NCBI RefSeq assembly: GCF_036408855.1
Contig: NZ_JAZGJQ010000002.1
Location: forward strand, 62,001-126,000
Reading direction: 5' to 3'
Origin: Olsenella_K absiana
GTDB taxonomy: Bacteria > Actinomycetota > Coriobacteriia > Coriobacteriales > Atopobiaceae
DNA: 64,000 bases
Position 1 is the first letter of the stretch, and the number at the start of each line of letters is the position of its first letter. A model generated the notes under the pieces. It was given only the letters and a program-made list of their open reading frames with translations. It was not told the DNA's origin and did not search any database. This document shows, piece after piece, positions 1 through 8,930 of the stretch. The translations under genes were made by a program, and so were the position numbers.

Positions 1-2
1 AC

Positions 3-860
3 ATCGGGACCTTCTACAAGTACTTCACCTCCTTCTTCTGCTACATGTGCTTCATCGTCATGTGCGGCGGCGCCAACTCCACGGCCACCCAGCAGTGGGG
101 CCTGCCCAACGGCGTCGGCGCCGTCGTCCTCACCGTGGTCGTCGTCGCGACGGCGGTCTTCGGCCTCGACGGCATCGTGAACGCGCTCGGCAAGATCGGG
201 CCGGTCATCATCGTCTGCCTGCTCGGCGTCTCGATCGCCACCGCCATCACGGGCCTCCCGAACTTCTCCGCCAACCTCCAGGCGGTCGACGCCGGCAAGT
301 ACGACCTGGTGCAGGTCGGCGGGGGTAACCCCTTCGCCTCCGGGGCCTCCTACGGCGGCTTCGTGATCCTGTGGTTCTCGACCTTCCTTGCCGAGATGGG
401 CGCCAAGAACGACGAGCACGAGGTCAACAAGGGCGTCCTGCTCTCCACCATCTTTATCTTCGCGACGGCCGCCATCTGCTGCGTCGCGCTGATCTCCCAC
501 ATCGACATCACCGCCTACGCCGACATCCCCACCCTGATGCTGGCCAACACGATCAACCCCGCCTTCGCGCAGGTGCTCTCGATCATCATCTTCTGCGGCA
601 TCTACACCACCGCGGTGCCCCTGCTCTGGAGCGGCGTCAGCGCCATCTCCCGCGAGGGCACGCCGCGCTACAAGCTCCTGATCGTCGTCGGTGGCGTCAT
701 CGGCTGCGTCGTAGCCTGCTTCCTGCCGTATAAGGGCCTGGTCAACGTCCTCTACGGCCTGAACGGCTACCTCGGGTTCATCCTGATCGCCTTCATGATC
801 GTCTACGACATCCGCAGGCGCATCTCCCGCAAGGGCCAGGCCGACAAGGTCGAGGCCTAG
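3..860 (+). CDS. YkvI-like multispanning membrane protein (3' part)
   Basis: The reading frame is open from the first bases of the window, so the true start lies upstream; 285 codons are visible. The protein is almost entirely hydrophobic helices separated by short loops and ends in a basic, cytoplasmic-looking tail (DIRRRISRKGQ). Overall pattern and conserved small-residue segments (MCGGAN near the visible start, GGFVILWFSTFLAEMG around visible residue 120) resemble the YkvI/COG3949 family, which belongs to the broad APC-type transporter fold and has no established substrate. It is followed at once by a strong hairpin, so it is the last gene of its transcript. Family assignment is from recall of the pattern; the substrate is unknown. 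Confidence 0.65.
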   Translation: MGTFYKYFTSFFCYMCFIVMCGGANSTATQQWGLPNGVGAVVLTVVVVATAVFGLDGIVNALGKIGPVIIVCLLGVSIATAITGLPNFSANLQAVDAGKYDLVQVGGGNPFASGASYGGFVILWFSTFLAEMGAKNDEHEVNKGVLLSTIFIFATAAICCVALISHIDITAYADIPTLMLANTINPAFAQVLSIIIFCGIYTTAVPLLWSGVSAISREGTPRYKLLIVVGGVIGCVVACFLPYKGLVNVLYGLNGYLGFILIAFMIVYDIRRRISRKGQADKVEA

Positions 861-898
861 AGGCTCAACCGCCTTCGAGGTTGGCCTACGCGCCCAAG

Positions 899-941
899 AG
901 GCCCCGTCCAGGACGTCACGTCCTGGACGGGGCCTTCCTCT
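899..941 (+). terminator. Intrinsic terminator after the YkvI-like gene
   Basis: Perfect inverted repeat with 18-base arms (899-916 and 918-935) around a single central base, followed by a pyrimidine-rich TTCCTCTTT stretch. It lies 38 bases past the stop codon of the upstream gene. Confidence 0.8.
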
Positions 942-1357
942 TTCCGCCCGGGCCGTCTCGGTCCGCCTCGCGCTAGCGCGGCCGCTGCAGTTTCTCGTGC
1001 CGTATGCTGCATCTCCGGGGCTCGCGCACGGACTCCGCAGGCCTTGGAGCGCGTCGGGCGGACGAAACGCCACCTAGATAACGTTCCGGGATGGGCTTCC
1101 TGGGCAAGCGTCCCGCCCATGGCCTGGTCTCGCGGCGGGTCGGAGGTGGCCCGGCGCAAAGCCATGCACAACGCGGAATTCTGCAGCACCTGTCCCGAGG
1201 TCTTGCAGAACCCAGCCCAGGTGTCGCACCGACCGCCTCGCACAAGCGGCCGAAGGCCTCCTTTCTCCCGACGACTCGCAGTCATCCCTACTCAAGACCC
1301 CGACGCCCCTCGGGCACCCGAGCCCCCCCAGAGCGCGCTTGCCATTAGCCCCTACGT
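942..1357. other. Gene-free stretch between two terminators
   Basis: About 400 bases lying between two terminators with no credible gene: the open frames here have no good ribosome site and arginine/proline-rich translations typical of high-GC noise. The only structure I see is an interrupted inverted repeat at 1179-1210, described separately. No promoter is needed here because neither flanking gene starts in this gap. Confidence 0.6.
1179..1210. repeat. Interrupted inverted repeat TTCTGCA-N18-TGCAGAA
   Basis: The arms are TTCTGCA and TGCAGAA, and pairing resumes further in with ACC...GGT, separated by a mismatched dinucleotide on each side. It sits alone in a gene-free gap, so it could be a dispersed repeat or a protein-binding site; I cannot tell which. 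Confidence 0.5.
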
Positions 1358-1411
1358 AGGAGAAAGGGGCCCGGGCTCAGGCCCGGACCCCTAACTGACC
1401 CGCTTTGCGGG
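1358..1411 (-). terminator. Terminator region of the BCCT transporter
   Basis: Two hairpins lie just past the stop codon of the minus-strand transporter gene: a small one at 1399-1411 (CCCGC-TTT-GCGGG) and a longer GC-rich one at 1365-1392 with one internal mismatch. On the minus strand the second is followed by TTTCTCC. Confidence 0.65.
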
Positions 1412-1440
1412 ATTAGTGCGTTGTCGCCGAGAGGCGCAGG

Positions 1441-2997
1441 CTAGGCCTTCTGGGCCTCCGTCTGGGGAGCTGCCTCCTCGGCCTCGCCCGCGACGGCCTC
1501 GTCAGAGGACAGGGCCTTAACGAGCGAGAACATGACCGCGATCATGATGAAGATGAACGGGAACGCGGCCGCGATGGAGATGGTCTGCAGCGGCTTCAGG
1601 CCACCGGCGATCAGCATGCCGACTGCCATGACGGACTGGATGATGCCCCAGATGAACATCCTCTTCTTAGGCGGGTTGAGGTTGCCGTTGGTGGAGAGCA
1701 TGCCCAGGACGAAGGTGCCGGAGTTGGCCGAGGTGATGAAGAAGGTGCAGAGCAGCACGATGGCGACGAGCGAAATCACGGCGCCGAGCGGGTAGTGCTG
1801 CAGCACGATGAACAGGCCCGTCTCAGGCGTGGCAGCGATCTGCTTCAGCGCGTCGAGGGCGACGGTGCCGACCATGCCCAGGTGGACGCCGAGGGAACCG
1901 AAGACAGAGAACCAAACGATGGAAGCGACGGCGGGAACCAGGACGACACCGGCGACGAACTCGCGGATGGTACGGCCCTTGGAGATGCGGGCGATGAAGA
2001 CGCCCACGAACGGTGCCCACGCGAGCCACCAAGCCCAGTAGAAGATGCGCCAGCTGAGGACCCAGCTATTGTCACCGTAGGCGGAGAGGCCAAGCGAGTC
2101 GTTGATGAAGTACTGCAGATAGGCGCCCGTACCGCCGATGAGGTTGTTGAGGATGTCCAGCTTCGGGCCCACGAGGAAGCACACGAGCAGCAGGCCGACG
2201 GCGATGTAGAGGTTCAGGTCGGAGATGACCGAGATGCCCTTGTCGATGCCGGCGACGGCGGTGCCGATGTAGATCACGGAGATGATGGCGATGATGATGA
2301 TCTGGACCATCAGGTTCGAGGGCAGGCCGAAGAGGAAGTTGAAACCGGCGTTGATCTGCATGACGCCGAGACCCAGGGAGGTGACGACGCCAGCGACGGT
2401 GGCGAAGACAGCGAGGACGTCGACGAGCTTGCCGAGCCAGCCCTTGGTCAGCTTAGTGCCGATGAGCGGCTCGAGGGTCGTGGAGACCAGGCCGGGCTTG
2501 TGCTTGCGGAACTGGAAGTACGCGAGCGCGAGGCCGATGATCGAGTAGTTGGCCCACGGCGTGAAGCCCCAGTGCATGAAAGACGCCCTGAAGGCATAGA
2601 GTGCCGCCTCGGGGCTGCCGGCGGCAGCACCGTTAGGCAGGTTCTCGGCCATGAGGTGGCTGATCGGCTCGGAGACGCCCCAGAACACGAGACCGACGCC
2701 CATGCCGCAGCCGAACAGCATCGCGAACCACGAGACCGTTGAGTACTCAGGCTTGGAGTCGTCCTCGCCCAGCTTGATGCCACCGAACTTCGAGAACGCG
2801 ATCGCAAGCGCGAACACGACGAACGCGAACATCGCGGCCATGTAGAGCCAGCCGAAGTCGACCGTGAAGAACGAGAAGATCGCGTTCGACGCCGCGCTGA
2901 AGCTCTGGTTGAACCCGACGGCCCAGACCACGATCACCGCGCAGATGATCAGGGACACGATAAATACCGTGTTATCTGCTTTCTTTTCCGTTTCCAT
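1441..2997 (-). CDS. betT: BCCT-family betaine/choline/carnitine transporter
   Basis: 518-residue secondary transporter with about twelve hydrophobic helices. The family hallmark GCGMGVGLVFWGVSEP is at residues 96-111, the region that holds Na+ in BetP, and the aromatic box segment YWAWWLAWAP is at 320-329, where quaternary ammonium groups bind. ATG start with AAAGGGATAACTC upstream. The C-terminal tail is acidic and short, without the long osmosensing extension of BetP, which suggests a nutritional rather than osmoregulatory role. It begins 56 bases after ntpD on the same strand with no convincing terminator between, so it may be read from the ATPase operon. Together with the betaine reductase genes upstream this suggests betaine uptake coupled to Na+ entry. 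Family is certain; exact substrate is inferred. Confidence 0.88.
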   Translation of the reverse strand: METEKKADNTVFIVSLIICAVIVVWAVGFNQSFSAASNAIFSFFTVDFGWLYMAAMFAFVVFALAIAFSKFGGIKLGEDDSKPEYSTVSWFAMLFGCGMGVGLVFWGVSEPISHLMAENLPNGAAAGSPEAALYAFRASFMHWGFTPWANYSIIGLALAYFQFRKHKPGLVSTTLEPLIGTKLTKGWLGKLVDVLAVFATVAGVVTSLGLGVMQINAGFNFLFGLPSNLMVQIIIIAIISVIYIGTAVAGIDKGISVISDLNLYIAVGLLLVCFLVGPKLDILNNLIGGTGAYLQYFINDSLGLSAYGDNSWVLSWRIFYWAWWLAWAPFVGVFIARISKGRTIREFVAGVVLVPAVASIVWFSVFGSLGVHLGMVGTVALDALKQIAATPETGLFIVLQHYPLGAVISLVAIVLLCTFFITSANSGTFVLGMLSTNGNLNPPKKRMFIWGIIQSVMAVGMLIAGGLKPLQTISIAAAFPFIFIMIAVMFSLVKALSSDEAVAGEAEEAAPQTEAQKA

Positions 2998-3053
2998 GAG
3001 TTATCCCTTTGTCAGTGGGGCTAGGCCCCGCCTTACCTTCCCGATAGCCTCTT

Positions 3054-3722
3054 CTAGCTTGCCTTCCTGGCCTCCTCTTCTTTCCTTGCGTCCTGGAGCA
3101 CCATCTCCTTGACCTTCATGAGGCGCACCTGGGTGCTGCGCTCGTTCTCGTCAAGCTTCATGGTGATCATCCGTATGTTCTCCTGCGCCTCGGGGATGAT
3201 GACGTGCTCGAGGGCGTTGACCCTCCTGCGCGTCTTCTCGATCTCCGCGGCCATCAGCTGGCAGGACTTCTCTACCTCGGCGAGACGGAGCATGTCGGGC
3301 AGGATGTCCGCGAGCGACTTGACGGAGGCGTCGAGGTCCCCGGAGGTGAAGGCGAAGCCGTAGGAGTAGATGTCGTTGGGGTCGGAGGTGCGGGTCTTCG
3401 TGGAGAAGACCGGCACGTCGACGCTCATGACGTTCTTGGTCGAGCTGGTGAGGTAGACCTCCTGCTTGGGAGCCATGAGGGCGCCCTGCAGGGTCTCCTC
3501 GCTCATGCCCGCGCGAGCCAGGACGAGCCTGCGATTGGCGTCCTTTATGCCGCTCTCCACCTTGAGCCTGAGCTCCATGTTCTCCCTCACGAGGTCGAGG
3601 AAGCGGCGCATCAGCTCGTCGCGCTTGTCCTTGAGCAGGCGGTGCCCCTTGACGGCGGTCTCGAGGCGAGCCTTCTGGCGGGTAAGCTCCATGCGGGTGG
3701 GGTTCACGTGCGTTCCTGGCAT
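3054..3722 (-). CDS. ntpD: V-type ATPase subunit D
   Basis: 222 residues, the usual length for the rotor-shaft subunit D that forms the coiled-coil stalk inside the A3B3 head. The N-terminal half (MPGTHVNPTRMELTRQKARL) and the C-terminal helix rich in E/K/R heptads match the family. It is the last structural gene of the ATPase operon, 57 bases after ntpB, with an AGGAGG site in front of the ATG. Confidence 0.95.
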   Translation of the reverse strand: MPGTHVNPTRMELTRQKARLETAVKGHRLLKDKRDELMRRFLDLVRENMELRLKVESGIKDANRRLVLARAGMSEETLQGALMAPKQEVYLTSSTKNVMSVDVPVFSTKTRTSDPNDIYSYGFAFTSGDLDASVKSLADILPDMLRLAEVEKSCQLMAAEIEKTRRRVNALEHVIIPEAQENIRMITMKLDENERSTQVRLMKVKEMVLQDARKEEEARKAS

Positions 3723-3779
3723 CTATACCTCCTCTCTTCTGACTCTTACAGGACTGTCCGCGGTGCGTTCCACCCCGCT

Positions 3780-5162
3780 CTAGTCCTCGTCCTTCTTGTC
3801 GTAGTACTCGTCGAGCATGGCGTCAGGGATGCGCTTGAGCTCGGAGCGGGGCAGGATGCGGAGGAGCTTCCAGCCGAGGTCCAGGGTTTCCTCGATGGAG
3901 CGGTCCGTGTTGTAGCCCTGCGAGACGTACTGCTTCTCGAACTCGTCCGCGAACTTGGCGTAGATGAGGTCGATGTCGGTGAGGGCGGCCTCGCCGAGGA
4001 TCACCATGAGCTCCTTGGCCTCCTTGCCGCGCGCGTATGCGGCGAAGAGCTGGTTCATGGTCGCGGCGTGGTCGGCACGGGTCTTGCCCTCGCCGATGCC
4101 CTTGTCCTTGAGTCGCGAGAGCGACGGGAGGACGTCGATGGGAGGCTGGACACCCTTGCGGTACAGCTCGCGGCTCAGGATGACCTGACCCTCGGTGATG
4201 TAGCCGGTGAGGTCGGGGATCGGGTGGGTCTTGTCGTCCTCGGGCATGGTGAGGATCGGGATCATCGTGATCGAGCCCTTCTTGCCCCTCTGGCGACCGG
4301 CGCGTTCGTACATCGACGCAAGGTCGGTGTACATGTAGCCGGGGTAGCCACGACGGCCCGGGACCTCCTTGCGCGCGGCCGAGACCTCGCGCAGGGCGTC
4401 CGCGTAGTTGGTGATATCGGTCATGATGACCAGGACGTGCATGTCCTTCTCGAAGGCCAGGTACTCTGCAGCAGTGAGGGCCATGCGCGGCGTGGAGATG
4501 CGCTCGACCGCAGGGTCGTTGGCCAGGTTGATGAACAGCACGGTCCTGTCGATGGCGCCGGTCTCCTTGAAGGAGGTCTCGAAGTAGTTGGCCTCCTCGA
4601 AGGTGATGCCCATGGCGGCGAACACGACGGCGAACTGGTCGTCAGTGCCGCGCACCTTCGCCTGGCGTGCGATCTGGGCCGCGAGCTGGGCGTGGGGCAG
4701 GCCGGAGGCCGAGAAGATCGGGAGCTTCTGACCACGGACGAGCGTGTTCAGGCCGTCGATCGCGGAGACGCCCGTCTGGATGAACTCGGACGGGTAGGCG
4801 CGGGCGGCGGGGTTCATCGGCAGGCCGTTGATGTCCATGCGGGCCTCGGGGATGATCTCCGGGCCACCGTCGATGGTGCGGCCCAGGCCGTCGAAGACCC
4901 TGCCGAGCATGTCGGTGGACACGCCGAGCTCCATGGCCCTGCCGAGGAAGCGGACCTTGCTGTTGGACAGGTTGATGCCCGTCGCGGACTCGAACAGCTG
5001 GACGAGGACGTTGGAGCCGTCGATCTCGAGGACCTTGCAGCGGCGCGTCTCGCCATTGGCGAGCTCGATCTCGCCGAGCTCGTTGTAGGTGACTCCCGAG
5101 ACGCCCTTCACCAGCATGAGGGGGCCGGCGACCTCTTGAATGGTGCGATATTCCCTAGCCAC
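3780..5162 (-). CDS. ntpB: V-type ATPase subunit B
   Basis: 460 residues, full length for the non-catalytic nucleotide-site subunit of the A3B3 head. It has the SASGLPHAQLAAQIARQA segment in place of a Walker A loop, as expected for subunit B, and the RRGYPGYMYTDLASMYERAG segment near residue 280. Translation starts at a GTG whose first base is the last base of the ntpA stop codon (TAGTG), so A and B are translationally coupled, which fits their 1:1 stoichiometry. Confidence 0.97.
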   Translation of the reverse strand: MAREYRTIQEVAGPLMLVKGVSGVTYNELGEIELANGETRRCKVLEIDGSNVLVQLFESATGINLSNSKVRFLGRAMELGVSTDMLGRVFDGLGRTIDGGPEIIPEARMDINGLPMNPAARAYPSEFIQTGVSAIDGLNTLVRGQKLPIFSASGLPHAQLAAQIARQAKVRGTDDQFAVVFAAMGITFEEANYFETSFKETGAIDRTVLFINLANDPAVERISTPRMALTAAEYLAFEKDMHVLVIMTDITNYADALREVSAARKEVPGRRGYPGYMYTDLASMYERAGRQRGKKGSITMIPILTMPEDDKTHPIPDLTGYITEGQVILSRELYRKGVQPPIDVLPSLSRLKDKGIGEGKTRADHAATMNQLFAAYARGKEAKELMVILGEAALTDIDLIYAKFADEFEKQYVSQGYNTDRSIEETLDLGWKLLRILPRSELKRIPDAMLDEYYDKKDED

Positions 5163-6934
5163 TATCGCTCATCCTCCCCGTTGTCCAGACCGGAGACCTC
5201 TGCGGTGAGCGCAGCCATGGTCTGCTTGAACTCCGCGTCGACCTGGTCCTCGTGCACGTACTTAAAGCGGCCGATGCGCTCGCGGACCTCGAGCTTGACC
5301 AGGTCGTCAATCCTCGCGCCGGCAGCCAGGGCCTGCGTGCCCTGCTTGTAGTACTCGTCGACGAGCTTCATCATCGCGTACTGCTTCTCGAGCGACGTGT
5401 AGGTGTCCACCGGGTCGAAGGAGTTCTGGTGCAGGAAGTCCTCGCGGATACTCCTCGCGGCCTCCATCTTGAGCCTGTCCTGCGGCGACAGGGCGTCCAT
5501 GCCGACCATCTTGACGATCTCGTTCAGGGAGGCCTCCTCCTGCAGGAGGTTCATGAGGTCCTGACGGGTCTCCATCCAGTCGGGGTGCACGTTGTCGTTG
5601 AACCACGGCTCGAGGTCGTTGAGGTACAGCGAGTAGCTCTGCAGCCAGTTGATGGCCGGGAAGTGGCGCTGGTAGGCGAGCTCGGCGTCCAGGCACCAGA
5701 ACACCTTGACGATGCGCAGCGTCGCCTGGGAGACGGGCTCGGAGATGTCGCCGCCAGGAGGCGAGACGGCGCCGATGGCGGAGAGCTGGCCCTCACGCCC
5801 CTTGCTGCCGATGGAGATGACGCGGCCGGCGCGCTCGTAGAACTGGGCGATGCGGCTGCCGAGGTAGGCGGGGTAGCCCTCCTCGCCGGGCATCTCCTCG
5901 AGGCGGGCGGACATCTCGCGCAGGGCCTCAGCCCAGCGGGAGGTGGAGTCGGCCATCAGGGCCACGGAGTAGCCCATGTCGCGGAAGTACTCCGCGATGG
6001 TGATGCCGGTGTAGACGGAGGCCTCACGGGCGGCGACGGGCATGTCGGACGTGTTGGCGATAAGGACGGTGCGCTCCATGAGGGAGTGGCCGGTCTTGGG
6101 GTCCTTGAGCTCAGGGAACTCGTTCAGGACGTCCGTCATCTCGTTGCCGCGCTCGCCGCAGCCGATGTAGACGACGATGTCGGCCTCCGCCCACTTGGCC
6201 AGCTGGTGCTGCGTGACGGTCTTGCCGGAGCCGAAGGGGCCCGGGATGGCCGCGACGCCGCCCTTGGCGATCGGGAAGAACGCGTCGATGACGCGCTGGC
6301 CCGTGACGAGCGGCATGTTGGGCGCGAGCTTCTTGGCGTAGGGGCGACCCTGGCGGACCGGCCACTTCTGCGTCAGGGTGAGCTCGTGGTCGCCGTCGGC
6401 ACCGGTGAGGACGCACACCGTCTCGTGGATCGTGAACTCGCCGGAGCGAATCTCCTTCACCTTGCCGGAGATGCCGTAGGGCACCATGATCTTCTGCTGG
6501 ACGACCGGGGTCTCCTGGACCGTGCCGAAGACGTCACCGGCGACGAGCTCGTCACCCTTGGCGACCGTGGGGACGAACTCCCACTTCTTCTCCTCGTCCA
6601 GGGGCGGAACCTGCACTCCCCTGCCCAGGAGGTTGCTGCCGGTGGCCTCCATGATCTTGTTCAGGGGGCGCTGGATGCCGTCGTAGATCGAGCCGATGAG
6701 GCCGGGGCCCAGCTCGACGGAGAGCGGCATGTTGGTAGAAACGACGGGCTCGCCGGGCCCGAGGCCCTGCGTCTCCTCGTAGACCTGGACGGAGGCCTCG
6801 TCCCCGTGAATCTCAATGATCTCGCCGATCAGCTGCTCGTCGCTGACGCGGACGACGTCGAACATGTTCGCGTCGCGCATGCCGGAGGCAACGACCAGAG
6901 GTCCGGCCACTTTCTTGATTACTCCCGTGCTCAT
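5162..6934 (-). CDS. ntpA: V-type ATPase catalytic subunit A
   Basis: 590-residue catalytic subunit. Walker A GPFGSGKT is at 232-239, followed by the CGERGNEM segment; the ATPase alpha/beta signature with PPGGDISEPVSQ lies further on, and the bulge region characteristic of A subunits spans roughly 115-190. I chose the ATG at 6934 (AAGGTGAAGCG spacing is good); a GTG four codons upstream is also open but sits too close to the AGAGGAAG site. It hydrolyses or makes ATP in the V1 head. Confidence 0.97.
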   Translation of the reverse strand: MSTGVIKKVAGPLVVASGMRDANMFDVVRVSDEQLIGEIIEIHGDEASVQVYEETQGLGPGEPVVSTNMPLSVELGPGLIGSIYDGIQRPLNKIMEATGSNLLGRGVQVPPLDEEKKWEFVPTVAKGDELVAGDVFGTVQETPVVQQKIMVPYGISGKVKEIRSGEFTIHETVCVLTGADGDHELTLTQKWPVRQGRPYAKKLAPNMPLVTGQRVIDAFFPIAKGGVAAIPGPFGSGKTVTQHQLAKWAEADIVVYIGCGERGNEMTDVLNEFPELKDPKTGHSLMERTVLIANTSDMPVAAREASVYTGITIAEYFRDMGYSVALMADSTSRWAEALREMSARLEEMPGEEGYPAYLGSRIAQFYERAGRVISIGSKGREGQLSAIGAVSPPGGDISEPVSQATLRIVKVFWCLDAELAYQRHFPAINWLQSYSLYLNDLEPWFNDNVHPDWMETRQDLMNLLQEEASLNEIVKMVGMDALSPQDRLKMEAARSIREDFLHQNSFDPVDTYTSLEKQYAMMKLVDEYYKQGTQALAAGARIDDLVKLEVRERIGRFKYVHEDQVDAEFKQTMAALTAEVSGLDNGEDER

Positions 6935-6958
6935 TGAGCGCTTCACCTTCCTCTCTTG

Positions 6959-7288
6959 CTAGTCCTTGCCGAACAGGATGTCGCTGCCGACCGACTGCTC
7001 GACTGAGTGTTTGACCATCTCGACCCCCACGCCGGTGTTGTTCTTGACTCCGGGAATGGGGATGATCGCGGGCAGGGGCTGCCGCGCGTACTTGTCGACC
7101 ACGTCCTTGAGCGAAGCCGCAAGCTCCTCGGTTATGTAGATGATCCCGTAGCGCGACTCCTCCGAGGCGAGCTGGCGCAGCGTGGCCGCCGCCTCCGGGT
7201 CGTCCGTCGAGACGGGGAACAGGTCGAGGCCGAGGGCGCCAAAGCCATAGATGCTGTCGTAGTCGCCGATGACCGCGATCCTATCCAT
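6959..7288 (-). CDS. ntpG: V-type ATPase subunit F (NtpG)
   Basis: 109-residue central-stalk subunit with the family's Rossmann-like start MDRIAVIGDYDSIYGFGALG and the IIYITEELA strand near residue 50. It overlaps the end of ntpC slightly (ntpC stop at 7281-7283). A GTG three codons upstream with a closer GAGAGG site is an alternative start. Its position between the C and A subunits matches the Enterococcus ntp operon, where this subunit is called NtpG. Confidence 0.92.
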   Translation of the reverse strand: MDRIAVIGDYDSIYGFGALGLDLFPVSTDDPEAAATLRQLASEESRYGIIYITEELAASLKDVVDKYARQPLPAIIPIPGVKNNTGVGVEMVKHSVEQSVGSDILFGKD

Positions 7289-8261
7289 ACATCTCACGCA
7301 TCCTCTCGAGGGTCTCCTGCTCCGAGAAGCCGTTCGCCTTCGCGGTCACGATGATCCTCACGTTGCGAAGCTCGTTCTCCTTCGCGAGGTCGAACGCCAC
7401 GATCGGACCGACCGAGACGCTGTTGGTCTTCTGGGGACGGAGCGCCTCGATGAGCTGGTTGTCGCACCAGCGCTCGAACTCCGAGTTGGAGCGCTCGAGC
7501 GCCTCGACGGCGTCCCTGAAACGGCCGGCCTCAAGGTAGGAGCGGAGCTCCGGCTCGCCCTTCACGGCAGCCTGAGCGATGCGCCTGACGTCCAGGTCGC
7601 GGCAGGGTGCCAGCGCCTCCTGCAGGAAGTGCAGGTCCTTTCCGGTGCGCACGGCCCTGAACGCGATCTTGATGTCCGCGCTCGAGACGTTCGCCTCGAC
7701 GTAGTCAATCAGGATCTGGCTCTTGGACGCGTACGCTTCCTTGCGCATCTGAACGAGGCAGGCCTTGTCGAGGATCACGTCGCACCACTGGCCGTCTCCA
7801 GTCGAGGACATGACGTCGAAGGCGCGCGTGGCGGCCTTCCTCATGTCCTCGGGGAGCTTGGAGGTGTCGTTCTCCGCGAAGACCTTCTTGAGCTCCTCCT
7901 CGCCGAAGCCGGGCAGGTCGTAGTAGGCACGCCTGACCTCGATGTCGGAGCAGATCTCCTTGATGGCGCACTTGACGTTGTGGTAGTACTTCGGGCACGA
8001 GAGCACCTCGAAGACGACCGGGTCCACGCGCAGCTCGTGCATGAGGCGCAGGGTCTTGTCCTGCTCCTGGCTGATGAGCTCCTCGGGCTCCACCTGTCCG
8101 TTGCCGTCCCCCCAGCCCTTGTCGGCCAGGTAGCTCACGACGGACTTCACGTCGGGCATGCCGCACATCTGTCGGATGTCGTCGTCTGTGAGCAGGCCGC
8201 GTTCGAGCACCCTGATCCTCGCGACGGCAAAAATGTACTCGGTGTCCCTCATAGGCCTCAC
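7281..8261 (-). CDS. ntpC: V-type ATPase subunit C
   Basis: 326 residues, the expected size of the funnel-shaped subunit (C/d) that joins the rotor shaft to the membrane K ring. It is mostly helical and lacks membrane segments. The start is a GTG overlapping the ntpE stop in a GTGA arrangement, indicating coupled translation; an ATG three codons downstream is possible. The assignment rests on size, helical pattern, C-terminal similarity (ENELRNVRIIVTAK, as in other C subunits) and operon position. Confidence 0.92.
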   Translation of the reverse strand: MRPMRDTEYIFAVARIRVLERGLLTDDDIRQMCGMPDVKSVVSYLADKGWGDGNGQVEPEELISQEQDKTLRLMHELRVDPVVFEVLSCPKYYHNVKCAIKEICSDIEVRRAYYDLPGFGEEELKKVFAENDTSKLPEDMRKAATRAFDVMSSTGDGQWCDVILDKACLVQMRKEAYASKSQILIDYVEANVSSADIKIAFRAVRTGKDLHFLQEALAPCRDLDVRRIAQAAVKGEPELRSYLEAGRFRDAVEALERSNSEFERWCDNQLIEALRPQKTNSVSVGPIVAFDLAKENELRNVRIIVTAKANGFSEQETLERMREMYG

Positions 8262-8854
8262 GCCTGCCAGAGGGTCTTGAGGACCGTGTCCTGCATCTCG
8301 TCGTGCATCTGCGAGAAGAGCGCGTCAAGCGTGCAGTTCTCGTCGATGCCGCCGTAGCGCAGGACGAAGCCGTCGGAGATGTCCGCCGCTTCCTTCGACA
8401 CCTTGAGGCTGCCGCCGGCCTTCTTCGCGGCCTCGTTCAGCTTGGCGGCGAAGCCCGCCGGGAGGCGCTTAAGGTCGGCCGCGGAGAACATGATGGTTCC
8501 CTCGCCCGGCTCTGCGTGCTCGGACACGAGCTTGCACACCATGGCGAAGTACTCGCCAGCGGGAAGGTCGTGGAGCTCCTTCTGGGCCTGCCTCAGCACG
8601 GTCTCAATCAGGTGCTGGCGATACGCGAGCCTCTGCTGGCCCTCGATCATCGTCTTCCTGGACTCGACCCTCTTCTCGTACTGGGCCTGCTCGACCTCGA
8701 GGCGCTTGGTCGTCTTAGCCTTCGTCTTCTCGGCGGATGCACGGGCGGATGCCTTGGAAGACTCTGCATCGGCGCGTGCCTGGGCGAGCAGCTCCTGCGC
8801 GCTCTTCTCCGCGTCCTGGAGAATCTCCGATGTGATTGCGTCTATTCCCGCCAT
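8258..8854 (-). CDS. ntpE: V-type ATPase subunit E
   Basis: 198-residue peripheral-stalk subunit. Residues 1-80 are a long charged helix (SEILQDAEKSAQELLAQA onward, alanine/lysine/glutamate heptads) that should form a right-handed coiled coil with the NtpF subunit; the C-terminal half is a compact alpha/beta domain that binds the A3B3 head. It sits between K and C as in the canonical operon. Confidence 0.92.
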   Translation of the reverse strand: MAGIDAITSEILQDAEKSAQELLAQARADAESSKASARASAEKTKAKTTKRLEVEQAQYEKRVESRKTMIEGQQRLAYRQHLIETVLRQAQKELHDLPAGEYFAMVCKLVSEHAEPGEGTIMFSAADLKRLPAGFAAKLNEAAKKAGGSLKVSKEAADISDGFVLRYGGIDENCTLDALFSQMHDEMQDTVLKTLWQA

Positions 8855-8930
8855 ATTCTTTCCTCTTCAATCAGCTGGATCCACGTTTTCCTCCGGGCGG
8901 GGCCGAGACCTCGCCCGAACCGGTCCGCAC

